Assembly (NCBI RefSeq): GCF_001691415.1 | Contig: NZ_LRRR01000002.1 | Coordinates: 62,001-126,000 of the forward strand | Length of the DNA: 64,000 bases | Source: Pararhodobacter sp. CCB-MM2 | Lineage (GTDB): Bacteria > Pseudomonadota > Alphaproteobacteria > Rhodobacterales > Rhodobacteraceae | Direction of reading: 5' to 3' | Part shown: piece by piece, positions 17,392 through 26,110 of the stretch | Layout: the number at the start of each line of letters is the position of its first letter | Numbering within the stretch: the stretch's first letter is position 1 | Notes under the pieces: model-generated | What the model saw: the letters and a program-made list of their open reading frames with translations, nothing else | Databases searched by the model: none | What the model was told of the DNA's origin: nothing | Position numbers and translations under genes: made by a program

Positions 17392-18732
17392 TTACTCGTC
17401 GCGCGCTTTCCACTCGCGCCAGCGCAGCACGGCATTCGCGCCCATCTCCTTGAAGGGCTGCGGCGGCAGTTTGGAGGGGCGGGCCTCGGCGGTGAAATGG
17501 CGGGTGATCGCGGTCTCGGTGCCCATCGCCAGTTCCGCCGCGCAGATGCCCGTCAGCGTGCCGCGCGCGGTGCCGAGGCCATTTTGCACACAGCCCGAGA
17601 AGACGCCTTCGTCCAGCTGCCGTGCAACGGCGACGCTGTTCATCGACAGGCACAGATGCCCGGCCCAGGCGTTCTCCATCTTCATACCGGCGAGCGCCGG
17701 GAAGCGTTGGTCGAACTTGCGCTGCATGATCCGCGCGGCGCGATCCAGATCGCCCTGCGAGACACGCATCCCGGGGCGGAGCGTTGCACAGGTCCGCGTC
17801 ACGATCCGGTTGCCGCCTTGGCCACTGTCGATCCGGCGCACCGTGGTGCCCATCGGGTCCGAGGGCGTGATGCCCCAGCGCGGCTGGCCGCCGAGGCGTT
17901 TCAGCGCCTCCGGACCCAGCTCGGGCGTGATGACGGCATAGAGAAACAGCTGCATCAGCCGCCCCTTCTCGAAGCCGAAGCTCTCGAGATGGCCGTTGAC
18001 GGTCAGGATCACTTTACCGGCGCTGACCTGCCCCTGCTGGGTGGCGACGCGCCAGCCCGTGCCTTGCTTTTCAAAGCCGGTGACAGGGCTGTTCTCATGC
18101 AGGACAACCCCGTCCCGCATCAGCCCCTCGGCCAACCCGCGCACATAGGCGGCGGGCTGCAGCATCACCGTGCCCGGCGTGTAGAGGCCCGAGGCATAGT
18201 GCCGCGAGCCGGTGACCTCGGCCATCTGTTGCGCGTCGAGCAGGGTGCTGGTCTCACCTAGCGAGGCGAGGTGATCGGCATAGCTGCGGTTATGCGCGAC
18301 CGCCGCCGCGCTGACCGCGCCGTTGATCTTGCCCGCCCGGTCGAAGACGCCGGGGGCCATGCCGTAGGCCTCGACCGCCTCACCAGCAAAGCCGATGGCC
18401 TGCCGGTTGAGGTCGATCACCGCGCGGTCGTCGCCACCGCCCGAGTAATCCTCTGAGGTCAGTTCATGCGGCAGGTCGATCATGAAGCCCGAGTTGCGGC
18501 CCGCCGCGCCCTCGGCCACCCGCCCGGCCTCCAGTACCACGACCCGCAGGGCGGGATCGAGCTGCTTCAGACGCCGCGCGGCGGAGAGACCGGCGAAACC
18601 GGCGCCGACCACCACCACATCGGCGGTGATCGCGCCCGTCAGAGCCTCCGTCCCCTGACGGGCCGGAAGCAGGGCGTTCCACGCGGCGACGCCCCTTTGC
18701 AGCGGAAGCCGCCGCGCGGAATAGTGTGTCAC
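17392..18732 (-). CDS. FAD-dependent oxidoreductase, PuuB/OrdL-like
   Basis: This 446-residue DAO-family flavoprotein has the FAD motif VVVVGAGFAGLSAARRL near residue 40, EGAAGRNSGFMIDLPHE, and a C-terminal NGLGTARGTLTG segment. The last shows resemblance to gamma-glutamylputrescine oxidase/OrdL proteins, which oxidise amines to imines and aldehydes. Its start overlaps the aldehyde dehydrogenase stop (ATGA at 18729-18732). An amine oxidase coupled to an aldehyde dehydrogenase is the classic PuuB-PuuC arrangement, but the DHDPS-like lyase in the same operon points to another substrate. Confidence 0.88.
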   Translation of the reverse strand: MTHYSARRLPLQRGVAAWNALLPARQGTEALTGAITADVVVVGAGFAGLSAARRLKQLDPALRVVVLEAGRVAEGAAGRNSGFMIDLPHELTSEDYSGGGDDRAVIDLNRQAIGFAGEAVEAYGMAPGVFDRAGKINGAVSAAAVAHNRSYADHLASLGETSTLLDAQQMAEVTGSRHYASGLYTPGTVMLQPAAYVRGLAEGLMRDGVVLHENSPVTGFEKQGTGWRVATQQGQVSAGKVILTVNGHLESFGFEKGRLMQLFLYAVITPELGPEALKRLGGQPRWGITPSDPMGTTVRRIDSGQGGNRIVTRTCATLRPGMRVSQGDLDRAARIMQRKFDQRFPALAGMKMENAWAGHLCLSMNSVAVARQLDEGVFSGCVQNGLGTARGTLTGICAAELAMGTETAITRHFTAEARPSKLPPQPFKEMGANAVLRWREWKARDE

Positions 18733-20228
18733 TCGACGGCCTCATCGGCATCGTCGCTCAGGTCCAGCCAGATCGTCTTCAGCTGCGTGTACTGGTCATG
18801 CGCGTGGATGCCGTTGTCCCGCCCGCCGAAGCCCGATTGCTTAAAGCCGCCGAAGGGCGTGGTGTTGTCGCCCTCGCCGAAGCTGTTGACGGTGACGGTG
18901 CCGGCGCGGATTGCGCGTGCCGCCCGGATCGCCCGCTTGGCATTGCCGCTGAACACCGAGGCCGCGAGGCCGTATTCGGTGTCATTGGCCAGCGCGATGG
19001 CCTCGTCGACATTCTCGACCGTCAGCACCGACAGGACCGGGCCGAAGATCTCTTCGCGCACACAAGGGTCATTGCGGTCGGCGATGTCGAGGATCGTCGG
19101 CTCGACAAACCCGTCCTTCGCACCGCCGCCCAAGACGACCTTGCCGCCCTTGCCTAGATAGGAGCTGACCTTGTCGAAATGCGCGGTCGAGACCAGCGCG
19201 CCGACGCGGTTTTCCGGGTTCAGCGGATCGCCGACCGGCCATTCGCGGGCATGGGCGACGATGCGTTTCAGGAGCTCGTCCTTGATGCCCTTCTGCACGA
19301 TCAGCCGCGACGAGGCCGAGCAGTTCTCGCCCATGTTCCAGAACGCACCGTTGACGACATGCGCGGCCACACGGTCGAGGTTCTCGGCATCGTCCAGCAC
19401 CACCGCCGGGTTCTTGCCGCCCATCTCGAGCGTGACTTCCTTCAGGTTCGATTCGGCGGCGTAGCGCAGGAAGCGGCGGCCGGTCTCGGTCGAACCCGTG
19501 AAGCTGACGGCATCGACATCCATGTGACGGCCGAGCGGCTCGCCGACCTCGGGGCCGGTGCCGGGCACGACGTTGAACACGCCGGCCGGCACGCCCGCTT
19601 CCATCGCCAGTTCAGCGACGCGCAGGGCGGTGATGCTGGTTTCCTCGGCCGGTTTCACCACCACCGAGCAGCCGGCAGCCAGCGCCGGTCCGATCTTCCA
19701 CGCCAGCATCAGCAGCGGGAAGTTCCACGGCAGGACCAGACCCACCACGCCGACCGGCTCGCGCACGATCATGGCGATGTGGTCGTCCGAGGCCGGGCTG
19801 ACCTGATCGTAGATCTTGTCGATCAGTTCGGCGTGCCAGGTCAGGCAATGGATCGTCTCGGGGACGTCCACGGTCTCGCAATCATAGATCGTCTTGCCGG
19901 AATCGAGCGATTCCAGCACCGCCAGCTCGCGCGCGTTGCGCTTCAAAAGCTTGGCGAGGCGGATCAGCACCTCCTTGCGGTCGCGCGGATGCAGGCGCGA
20001 CCAGCGGCCGTCCTCGAAGGCATCGCGCGCCTTTTCCACCGCCAGATCGACATCCGCCGAGCCGCAGGCGGCGACCTTGGCGATCACCGCGCCGGTGGCG
20101 GGGTTCACGGCGTCGAAGGTCTTGCCCGACAGCGCCGGACGGAACTTGCCGTCGATGAAGGCCTGCGTCGGGATCGAAAGACCGGCGGCGATCGCCTTGT
20201 ATTCCTCGGTGGTCAGAAGCTCGCTCAT
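18729..20228 (-). CDS. NAD(P)-dependent aldehyde dehydrogenase, PuuC/KauB-like
   Basis: This 499-residue ALDH has catalytic N169 (LPWNFP), general base E268 (LEMGGKNP) and nucleophile C303 (GENCSASSR). Length is normal. Residues around the cysteine resemble gamma-glutamyl- or guanidino-butyraldehyde dehydrogenases. It would oxidise the semialdehyde made by the neighbouring FAD enzyme or lyase to an acid. I choose the ATG at 20228 because GGAGT lies at suitable distance; a GTG at 20237 overlapping the lyase stop is the alternative. Confidence 0.92.
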   Translation of the reverse strand: MSELLTTEEYKAIAAGLSIPTQAFIDGKFRPALSGKTFDAVNPATGAVIAKVAACGSADVDLAVEKARDAFEDGRWSRLHPRDRKEVLIRLAKLLKRNARELAVLESLDSGKTIYDCETVDVPETIHCLTWHAELIDKIYDQVSPASDDHIAMIVREPVGVVGLVLPWNFPLLMLAWKIGPALAAGCSVVVKPAEETSITALRVAELAMEAGVPAGVFNVVPGTGPEVGEPLGRHMDVDAVSFTGSTETGRRFLRYAAESNLKEVTLEMGGKNPAVVLDDAENLDRVAAHVVNGAFWNMGENCSASSRLIVQKGIKDELLKRIVAHAREWPVGDPLNPENRVGALVSTAHFDKVSSYLGKGGKVVLGGGAKDGFVEPTILDIADRNDPCVREEIFGPVLSVLTVENVDEAIALANDTEYGLAASVFSGNAKRAIRAARAIRAGTVTVNSFGEGDNTTPFGGFKQSGFGGRDNGIHAHDQYTQLKTIWLDLSDDADEAVE

Positions 20229-20233
20229 GTCTC

Positions 20234-21136
20234 TCACTCCGCCTCGATCTCGGCGATGGTGCGTTTCAGAACCCGCACCACCTGTTCCAGCTGCCGTTTG
20301 TCATCCTTGTTCAATGCCTTCAGCGGCGCGCGGGGCGGGCCGGCATAAAGGCCCTGCATCTCGACACCGTATTTGATGCACTGAATGAACTTGCCGCCCT
20401 GCTCGAGCACCCGCATAAGCGGCATCAGCGCCGACATGATCTGGCGGCCCTTGGCGAAATCGCCCTCGACGGCGCAGGCCTTGTAGAGCGCGATATGCTC
20501 GGCCGGCAGGAAGTTCGAGCCGCCGCAGACCCAGCTTCGACCACCCCAGGCGAAGAATTCCAGCGCCTGATCGTCCATGCCGCAGGCCATTTGGATATGC
20601 GGATAGTCGCGGGCCAGAAGGTGCACGCGGTTGATATCGCCCGAAGATTCCTTGATCGCCTGGAAGTTGGCGGAACGGCCCACGCGGTCGAGGAATTCCT
20701 CGCCCATGTTGATGCCCATGCGGCCCGGGTAGTTGTACAGCATGATCGGCAGATCGGCTGCGCGGTCGATGGCCAGCGCATTGAGGGCATTCTCACGCTC
20801 GGTCGGCACCGAATAGGGCGGCGAGCCGACCAGAATGGCCGAGGCCCCGATCTTCGCGGCCGTCTCGGCCATGAGGATCGAATCCTCCAGCCGGATCGCC
20901 ACGGTGCCCACCATCAGCGGCACGCGGTCGCCGATGACCTCCTTGGCCAGCGTGGCGAGCTCGATGCGCTCGTCCATGGTCTGGGCGTAATATTCGCCCG
21001 TCGACCCGCCGTTGATGATGCCATGAACGCCCGAGGCGATCAGGTGCTCGATGGCCGCGACGAAAGCGTCGCGGTCGATGCTGCCATCCTCCCGATACGG
21101 GGTGATGACCGGCGTGTGGATGCCGTCGAAGTTCAT
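20234..21136 (-). CDS. Dihydrodipicolinate synthase-family lyase/deaminase
   Basis: This 300-residue class I aldolase-fold protein has the Schiff-base lysine K162 (AIKESSGD), Tyr134 (YNYPGR) and the NGGSTGEYY loop. It is not the biosynthetic DapA by context: it sits between a GntR regulator and an aldehyde dehydrogenase. In hydroxyproline catabolism a DHDPS-family deaminase makes alpha-ketoglutarate semialdehyde for an ALDH, after an FAD oxidase. The same three enzyme types are here. The start overlaps the GntR stop (ATGA at 21133-21136). Confidence 0.88.
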   Translation of the reverse strand: MNFDGIHTPVITPYREDGSIDRDAFVAAIEHLIASGVHGIINGGSTGEYYAQTMDERIELATLAKEVIGDRVPLMVGTVAIRLEDSILMAETAAKIGASAILVGSPPYSVPTERENALNALAIDRAADLPIMLYNYPGRMGINMGEEFLDRVGRSANFQAIKESSGDINRVHLLARDYPHIQMACGMDDQALEFFAWGGRSWVCGGSNFLPAEHIALYKACAVEGDFAKGRQIMSALMPLMRVLEQGGKFIQCIKYGVEMQGLYAGPPRAPLKALNKDDKRQLEQVVRVLKRTIAEIEAE

Positions 21137-21855
21137 GAAGCTCCTCTCGACTGTCGAGCGCCCGGCGCCTGGCCGAGCGGGATGGACATGCTTTCCGGGG
21201 TGACGAAGCTCTCGATCTCAGCGCGTGAGAGCTCCCAATGGGCGATGGCCAGATCACCGGCCGCATCGGCGGAACCCGCCTCGATCAGCGCGATGAACTC
21301 GTCATGCTGGTCCGCCGCGACCGACCGCTGATCCGCCATCGTCGGCGTGCGCGGGCTGTAGAAGGTCATGGCGATGCGCGTGTGATCGATCAGCAGGCGG
21401 CGCAGGCTGGGCATCAGGTATTCGTTGTCCGCCATCTCGCCGATCTGGGCGTGGAAACGCTCGTTCATCAGCGCGCGCTGCACGGTGTCGCCGTCGCGGA
21501 TCGCGGCGCGGAACAGCATTTGCGTGTCCTTCAGGCGCATGATTTGCGGCGCGCGGGCGTGCAGGGCGGCCAGACGGCAGGTGGCGGAATAGATCATCGG
21601 CGCGGCGACGAAGAAGTTGCGCAGCGTCTTGTGCGTCATCGGCGAAACCTGCGCGCCGCGATTCTGGTGCAGCACGACATAGCCTTCACCGGCCAGCTCG
21701 CGCAGGACCTCGCGCAGGGGCGGGCGGGACAGGTTGTATTCCTCGGCCAGCTGCGTCTCGTCGAGATAGACGCCCGGCTCCAGCTCCTGCGTCAGCACGC
21801 GGCGCTTCAGATCCTCGATGCAGATCGTCTTCCGGCTTTTCGATTCGTCGCTCAT
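21133..21855 (-). CDS. GntR-family (FCD) transcriptional regulator
   Basis: This 240-residue protein has an N-terminal winged helix (GVYLDETQLAEEYNLSRPPL, LREVLRELAGEGYVV) and an all-helical FCD ligand domain. It is the first gene of the minus-strand lyase/ALDH/FAD operon and divergent from proVWX. It is well placed to control both from the 131-base spacer. FCD-type regulators usually respond to small carboxylates. Confidence 0.92.
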   Translation of the reverse strand: MSDESKSRKTICIEDLKRRVLTQELEPGVYLDETQLAEEYNLSRPPLREVLRELAGEGYVVLHQNRGAQVSPMTHKTLRNFFVAAPMIYSATCRLAALHARAPQIMRLKDTQMLFRAAIRDGDTVQRALMNERFHAQIGEMADNEYLMPSLRRLLIDHTRIAMTFYSPRTPTMADQRSVAADQHDEFIALIEAGSADAAGDLAIAHWELSRAEIESFVTPESMSIPLGQAPGARQSRGAS

Positions 21856-21938
21856 GTCCTGCCTCCATTGATGTCTGCGGGCCTGAGGCCCCTCAGCGGC
21901 AGATATCTCGATTTCTTTGTAGTCGTAGAAAATACATA

Positions 21939-21948
21939 TTGTCTACTA
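21939..21948. promoter_or_regulatory. Candidate GntR site in the GntR/proV divergent promoter
   Basis: TTGTCTACTA at 21939-21948 fits the TNGT-NN-ACNA pattern bound by FadR-type GntR proteins and lies in the AT-rich centre of the 131-base spacer. GTAGA (about 21925-21929) and TCTAC (21943-21947 region) form weak wider symmetry. Assigned by pattern only. Confidence 0.3.
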
Positions 21949-21986
21949 AGAAGTTTCATGCTTTGCATTGTGCAAGGAGAACCTGC

Positions 21987-23060
21987 ATGAACACACCCAG
22001 TGCCGAGCCCGTGATCCGCTGCGAAGGGATCTGGAAGATCTTTGGAAAACGCGCCGACGAGGCGATGCGCAGCGTGCGAGAGCACGGCCTGAGCAAGGAA
22101 GAGGTCCGCGACCGCTTCGATTGCGTGGTGGGCGTGCGCGATGCCTCGTTCGATGTCGCCCGCGGCGAGATCTTCTGCATCATGGGACTGTCGGGCTCGG
22201 GCAAGTCGACGCTGATCCGCCATATCAACCGCCTGATCGAGCCGACCGCCGGCAAGATCATGATCGAAGGGCGCGACGTGAACGCGCTGTCCAATGCCGA
22301 TCTGCGTCAGATGCGGGCCGAGAAGATCGGCATGGTGTTCCAGAGCATGGCGCTGATGCCGCATCGCAACGTGCTGCAGAACGTGGCCTTCAGTCAGGAA
22401 GTGCGCGGCTTCGACAAGGCCGAGCGTCGCCGCAGCGCCCTGCGCGCCATCGAGGCGGTCGATCTGAAGGGTTGGGAAGCGAAATATCCCGACGAGCTGT
22501 CGGGTGGGATGCAGCAGCGCGTGGGTCTGGCCCGCGCTATCGCCGCCGATCCCGCGATCCTGCTGATGGACGAGCCCTTCTCGGCGCTCGACCCGCTGAT
22601 CCGCCGGCAGTTGCAGGACCAGTTCATGGCCCTCTCGGCCGAGATGCACAAGACGACGCTTTTCATCACCCATGACCTCGACGAGGCGATCCGCATCGGC
22701 CACCGCATCGCCATCATGAAGGATGGTGAGCTGGTGCAGATCGGCACGCCCGAGGACATCGTCACCGCCCCCGCCGACGCCTATGTCGCGGATTTCGTGG
22801 CGGGCATTTCCAAGCTGGGCCTCGTCACCGCGGCCAAGATCATGGAGCCCGTCGCCGCCTGGGAACAGCGCGAGGGACCGGCCGCCACGGCATCGTGGTC
22901 GCAGGCCCGCCCCGAGGCGCTTCTCAATGAGCTGGTCGACCTGTCGATCGCCTCGCCGGACCCGATTGCAGTCATGCAAGACGGCAAGGCCATCGGCATC
23001 GTCACGAAAACCGCGCTGTTGCGCGGGGTGCGGGGCGATCTCGCTCCGGCTGCGGCCTGA
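21987..23060 (+). CDS. proV: Glycine betaine/proline-type ABC transporter ATPase
   Basis: This 357-residue ProV-like ATPase has Walker [10 protein letters not shown] (67-75), the signature [10 protein letters not shown] and Walker [15 protein letters not shown]. It also has the ProV-specific insertion before Walker A ([13 protein letters not shown]) and a short C-terminal CBS-like tail ([20 protein letters not shown]). The ATG at 21987 has AAGGAGA upstream; the longer frame from 21939 runs through the promoter. It drives import of a quaternary-amine osmolyte or nutrient with ProW and ProX. Confidence 0.93.
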   Translation: MNTPSAEPVIRCEGIWKIFGKRADEAMRSVREHGLSKEEVRDRFDCVVGVRDASFDVARGEIFCIMGLSGSGKSTLIRHINRLIEPTAGKIMIEGRDVNALSNADLRQMRAEKIGMVFQSMALMPHRNVLQNVAFSQEVRGFDKAERRRSALRAIEAVDLKGWEAKYPDELSGGMQQRVGLARAIAADPAILLMDEPFSALDPLIRRQLQDQFMALSAEMHKTTLFITHDLDEAIRIGHRIAIMKDGELVQIGTPEDIVTAPADAYVADFVAGISKLGLVTAAKIMEPVAAWEQREGPAATASWSQARPEALLNELVDLSIASPDPIAVMQDGKAIGIVTKTALLRGVRGDLAPAAA

Positions 23061-23071
23061 GGAGGGCGCCC

Positions 23072-24004
23072 ATGGAATTCCTGAACAGCCTTCTCGACCC
23101 CTTCGCCCTGATCGACCTTGGCATCGCGGACATCGCCGATGGCGTGAAACGCTGGGCGATTGCCAACCGCTCGATGATCCAGCCGATCAAGGATGTGCTC
23201 AACACCGGGATCGTCAGCGTCGATCACGCCTTCAACGCGGTGCCGCCGCTGCTGATGCTGCTGATCATCGTGCTGATCGCGTGGCAGCTGGCCTCGGCCC
23301 GGGTGGCGATCACCGTGGGTGTCGCGTTGACCGTGCTGGGCCTTCTGTCGCCGCATGCCTGGGGCCTCGCAATGACCACGCTGGCGATTGTCGTCGCCGC
23401 GGTGATCGTGTGCTTCCTGATCGGCCTTCCGCTGGGCACGCTGGCCGGCAAATCCGACCGGTTCGAGGCCGTGCTGCGCCCGCTTCTCGACCTGATGCAG
23501 ACGATCCCGGCCTTCGTGTACCTCGTCCCCGTGGTCATGCTGATCGGCATCGGCAACGTCGCCGGCGTGATCGTCACCGTGATCTTCGCCCTGCCGCCGT
23601 TGGTGCGCTTGACCTCGCTGGGGATCCGCGGCGTGAACCCCAGCGTGGTTGAGGCCGCCCGGGCCTTCGGTGCCAGCCCCAAACAGGTGCTGTTCAAGGT
23701 CGAGCTGCCGCTGGCCATGCCGACGATCATGGCCGGCGTGAACCAGACCATCATGATGGCCCTGTCGATGGTGGTGATCGCCTCGATGATCTCGGTCGGC
23801 GGGCTCGGCAACGAGGTGCTGCGTGCCATGGGCCGCCTTGACGCCGGCAAGGCCATCGTCGGCGGTCTGGGCATCGTGATCCTCGCCATCGTCCTCGACC
23901 GCATCACCCAAGGCATCGGCCAGTCCGGCCGCGCCCGTGGCCATCGCCGCTGGTTCGAGGTGGGCCCGATCGGCCTGATCTCGGCCCCGTTCCGCAAAGC
24001 CTGA
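23072..24004 (+). CDS. proW: Glycine betaine/proline-type ABC transporter permease
   Basis: This 310-residue inner-membrane permease has the ProW features [18 protein letters not shown] and [20 protein letters not shown] (EAA loop). Six or seven membrane helices are expected. It follows proV by 11 bases with a GAGGAGG site. It forms the membrane channel of the ProVWX importer. Confidence 0.93.
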   Translation: MEFLNSLLDPFALIDLGIADIADGVKRWAIANRSMIQPIKDVLNTGIVSVDHAFNAVPPLLMLLIIVLIAWQLASARVAITVGVALTVLGLLSPHAWGLAMTTLAIVVAAVIVCFLIGLPLGTLAGKSDRFEAVLRPLLDLMQTIPAFVYLVPVVMLIGIGNVAGVIVTVIFALPPLVRLTSLGIRGVNPSVVEAARAFGASPKQVLFKVELPLAMPTIMAGVNQTIMMALSMVVIASMISVGGLGNEVLRAMGRLDAGKAIVGGLGIVILAIVLDRITQGIGQSGRARGHRRWFEVGPIGLISAPFRKA

Positions 24005-24045
24005 CGTTCATCCACCCCCACAACGACAAGACCAGGGAGACTACC

Positions 24046-25032
24046 ATGCTGAAATACACCACCATGACTGCCATCGCCCTTGCCCTTGCGGCCGGGCCTG
24101 CGCTGGCCAACGACACCCCCGGCGAAGGCGTCACCGTTCGCCCCGTCGTCGGCCTCATTGCCGAGGAATATTTCCAGAGCCGCATCCTGTTCCGCGCGCT
24201 GGAGGATCTGGGCTACACCGTCGCCGAGCCGCTGCAGACCGAGATCCAGACGGCGCATCTCGCCGTCGGCACCGGCGACGCGGATTTCTACCCGATCCAT
24301 TGGGGCACGCTGCACGAAGCCTTCTTCCAGGAATCCGGTGGCGATGACGTGCTGGAGCGCGTCGGCCCGCTGGTCGAAGGTCTGGTGCAGGGCTACCTGA
24401 TCGACAAGGCCACCTATGACACCGGCATCCACGACCTGAGCCAGCTGGCCGACCCGGCCGTTGCCGCCCTGTTCGACGCCAATGGCGACGGCACCGCGGA
24501 TCTGGCCGGTTGCGTTCCGGGTTGGGGCTGCGAGCGTGTGATCGAGCATCACCTGGACGAATACGGCCTGCGCGACACCGTCACCCACAACCAAGGCGCC
24601 TATAACGCGCTGATGGCCGACGCCATCGCCCGCCATGAGAACGGCGAGCCGATCCTGTACTTCACCTGGACGCCCTACTGGGTTTCGGGCGCGCTGGTGC
24701 CGGGCACGGATGTGGAATGGATCTCGGTCCCCTACACCTCGCTGCCGGACGGCGTCGAGGCGGACACCACCTTCAACGGCACCAACATCGGTTTCGCCGT
24801 CGACACGATGTACACGCTGGCCCGTGACGAGTTCCTTGCGGCAAACCCCGCTGCCGCGACGCTGCTCTCGGTGGCCCGCATCGACATCAATGACATTTCG
24901 GCCCAGAACCTGCTGATGTCGAACGGCGAGGACAGCTCGGAAGACATCGACCGTCACGTCTCGGAGTGGATCGCGGCCCATCAGGCTGACTACGACAGCT
25001 GGCTGGCCGAAGCCCGCGCGGCAGCGGAGTAA
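24046..25032 (+). CDS. proX: Glycine betaine/proline-type solute-binding protein
   Basis: This 328-residue periplasmic protein has a Sec signal (MLKYTTMTAIALALAAGPAL-A, cleavage near residue 22) and the OpuAC/ProX fold (EYFQSRILFRALEDLGY; FYPIHWGTLHEAFF; TWTPYWVSGAL). Tryptophan and tyrosine residues of these motifs form the aromatic cage that binds quaternary ammonium groups in the family. As third gene it delivers the ligand to ProW. The downstream enzymes suggest use as nutrient rather than only as osmolyte. Confidence 0.92.
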   Translation: MLKYTTMTAIALALAAGPALANDTPGEGVTVRPVVGLIAEEYFQSRILFRALEDLGYTVAEPLQTEIQTAHLAVGTGDADFYPIHWGTLHEAFFQESGGDDVLERVGPLVEGLVQGYLIDKATYDTGIHDLSQLADPAVAALFDANGDGTADLAGCVPGWGCERVIEHHLDEYGLRDTVTHNQGAYNALMADAIARHENGEPILYFTWTPYWVSGALVPGTDVEWISVPYTSLPDGVEADTTFNGTNIGFAVDTMYTLARDEFLAANPAAATLLSVARIDINDISAQNLLMSNGEDSSEDIDRHVSEWIAAHQADYDSWLAEARAAAE

Positions 25033-25059
25033 GCGCGCCCCTCGCGCACATCGCTGTCT

Positions 25060-25090
25060 GGCCGCGCGGGGTCCCCTCTCCCGCGCGGCC
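25060..25090 (+). terminator. Rho-independent terminator after proX
   Basis: GGCCGCGCGGG (25060-25070) pairs perfectly with CCCGCGCGGCC (25080-25090) across a 9-base loop. It is followed by TTTTCCCTTTT. This ends the proVWX transcript and separates it from the GlxA-type gene at 25115. Confidence 0.85.
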
Positions 25091-25114
25091 TTTTCCCTTT
25101 TCGGAGCGTCCGCC

Positions 25115-26110
25115 ATGTCTGTCCCGTCAGGCACGCAGCATTTCGTCTTCGCCTTGGTCGAGGGCTATACCCATCTCGCCCTGTCCTGCGCCGTCGATCC
25201 CCTGCGGATCGCCAATCTGGTCAGCGAGAAGCCGCTCTACAGCTGGTCCTTTGCCTCGCTGGACGGGAAAACCGCGACCGCCTCGAACGAGGCGGTGACG
25301 CTGGTGCACCACGCCTATTCCGACATTCCGCCCTGTGACCGGCTGTTCGTGCTGTCCGGCATCCATATGCAGAAACGCGAACACGGGCCCCTCATTGCCG
25401 CGCTGCGCCATAGCCTGCGGACGCGCAAGAGCATCCTCGGCGCGCTGGATTCCGGGGCCTATATCCTCGCCAAGGGCGGGTTCCTGAACGGCATCCGCAC
25501 GGCGATCCATTGGGAGTATCACGACGGGTTCGTCGAAAGCTTCCCCGAGGTGCCGCTGGTGCGCAATGTCTTCGTGGCGGATGAGAAGATCATCACCGCC
25601 TCGGGCGGGACGGCGACGGCGGATCTGATGCTGCACTTGATCGAGAGGGACCACGGCTATGACCTGATGGTCGCGGTGGCCGATCAGATGCTCTACACCG
25701 CCGCGCGGGATGCCGGCGTGGCGCAGAAGGTCTCGCTGCAATCGAAGCTGGGCACGCGCAACCAGCACCTGACCCGCGCCATCGACATCATGCGCCGCAA
25801 TATCGATGAACCGGTGACGCCCAGCGTGATCGCGGCCGATCTGGGAATTTCCGTCCGGCAGCTGGAGCGGTTGTTCGGCCGGCACCTGAACACCTCACCC
25901 AAGAAATACTACACCGAGATGCGGCTGGAGCGGGCGCGCAACCTGCTGATGCAGACCGAGATGTCGATCATCGAAGTGGCCTTCGCCTCAGGCTTCGAGA
26001 GCGCCGGGCATTTCTCGCGCGTGTATCGGCTGGCCTATGGCGTCACGCCCCGTGACCAGCGCGCGCGGTACACGGTGCAAAGTGAGCTTCCGGTCAGGCG
26101 GCTGCCCTAG
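25115..26110 (+). CDS. GlxA-family AraC-type transcriptional regulator
   Basis: This 331-residue protein has an N-terminal DJ-1/PfpI-like domain (FALVEGYTHLALSCAVDPLR; LGALDSGAYILAKGGFL) and a C-terminal AraC DNA-binding domain (VIAADLGISVRQLERLFGRH; IIEVAFASGFESAGHFSRVY). It follows the proX terminator, so it has its own transcription or depends on readthrough. It is a second regulator of the same family as the one at 16202-17275, on the opposite flank of the same catabolic/transport block. Its TAG stop shares bases with the stop of the convergent gene. Confidence 0.9.
   Translation: MSVPSGTQHFVFALVEGYTHLALSCAVDPLRIANLVSEKPLYSWSFASLDGKTATASNEAVTLVHHAYSDIPPCDRLFVLSGIHMQKREHGPLIAALRHSLRTRKSILGALDSGAYILAKGGFLNGIRTAIHWEYHDGFVESFPEVPLVRNVFVADEKIITASGGTATADLMLHLIERDHGYDLMVAVADQMLYTAARDAGVAQKVSLQSKLGTRNQHLTRAIDIMRRNIDEPVTPSVIAADLGISVRQLERLFGRHLNTSPKKYYTEMRLERARNLLMQTEMSIIEVAFASGFESAGHFSRVYRLAYGVTPRDQRARYTVQSELPVRRLP

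Noticed and set aside
20234-21136. Biosynthetic dapA
   Set aside because: The fold matches, but it lies in a GntR-controlled operon with an aldehyde dehydrogenase and an FAD oxidoreductase, overlapping both regulator and enzyme genes.
21852-22979. 375-codon minus-strand frame opposite proV
   Set aside because: Antisense to a complete ABC ATPase; no recognisable motif. It also ends within the GntR promoter region.
23224-25134. 636-codon minus-strand frame opposite proW and proX
   Set aside because: Low-complexity shadow composition (H, D, R rich) with no start site, while the plus strand encodes clear ProW and ProX proteins.
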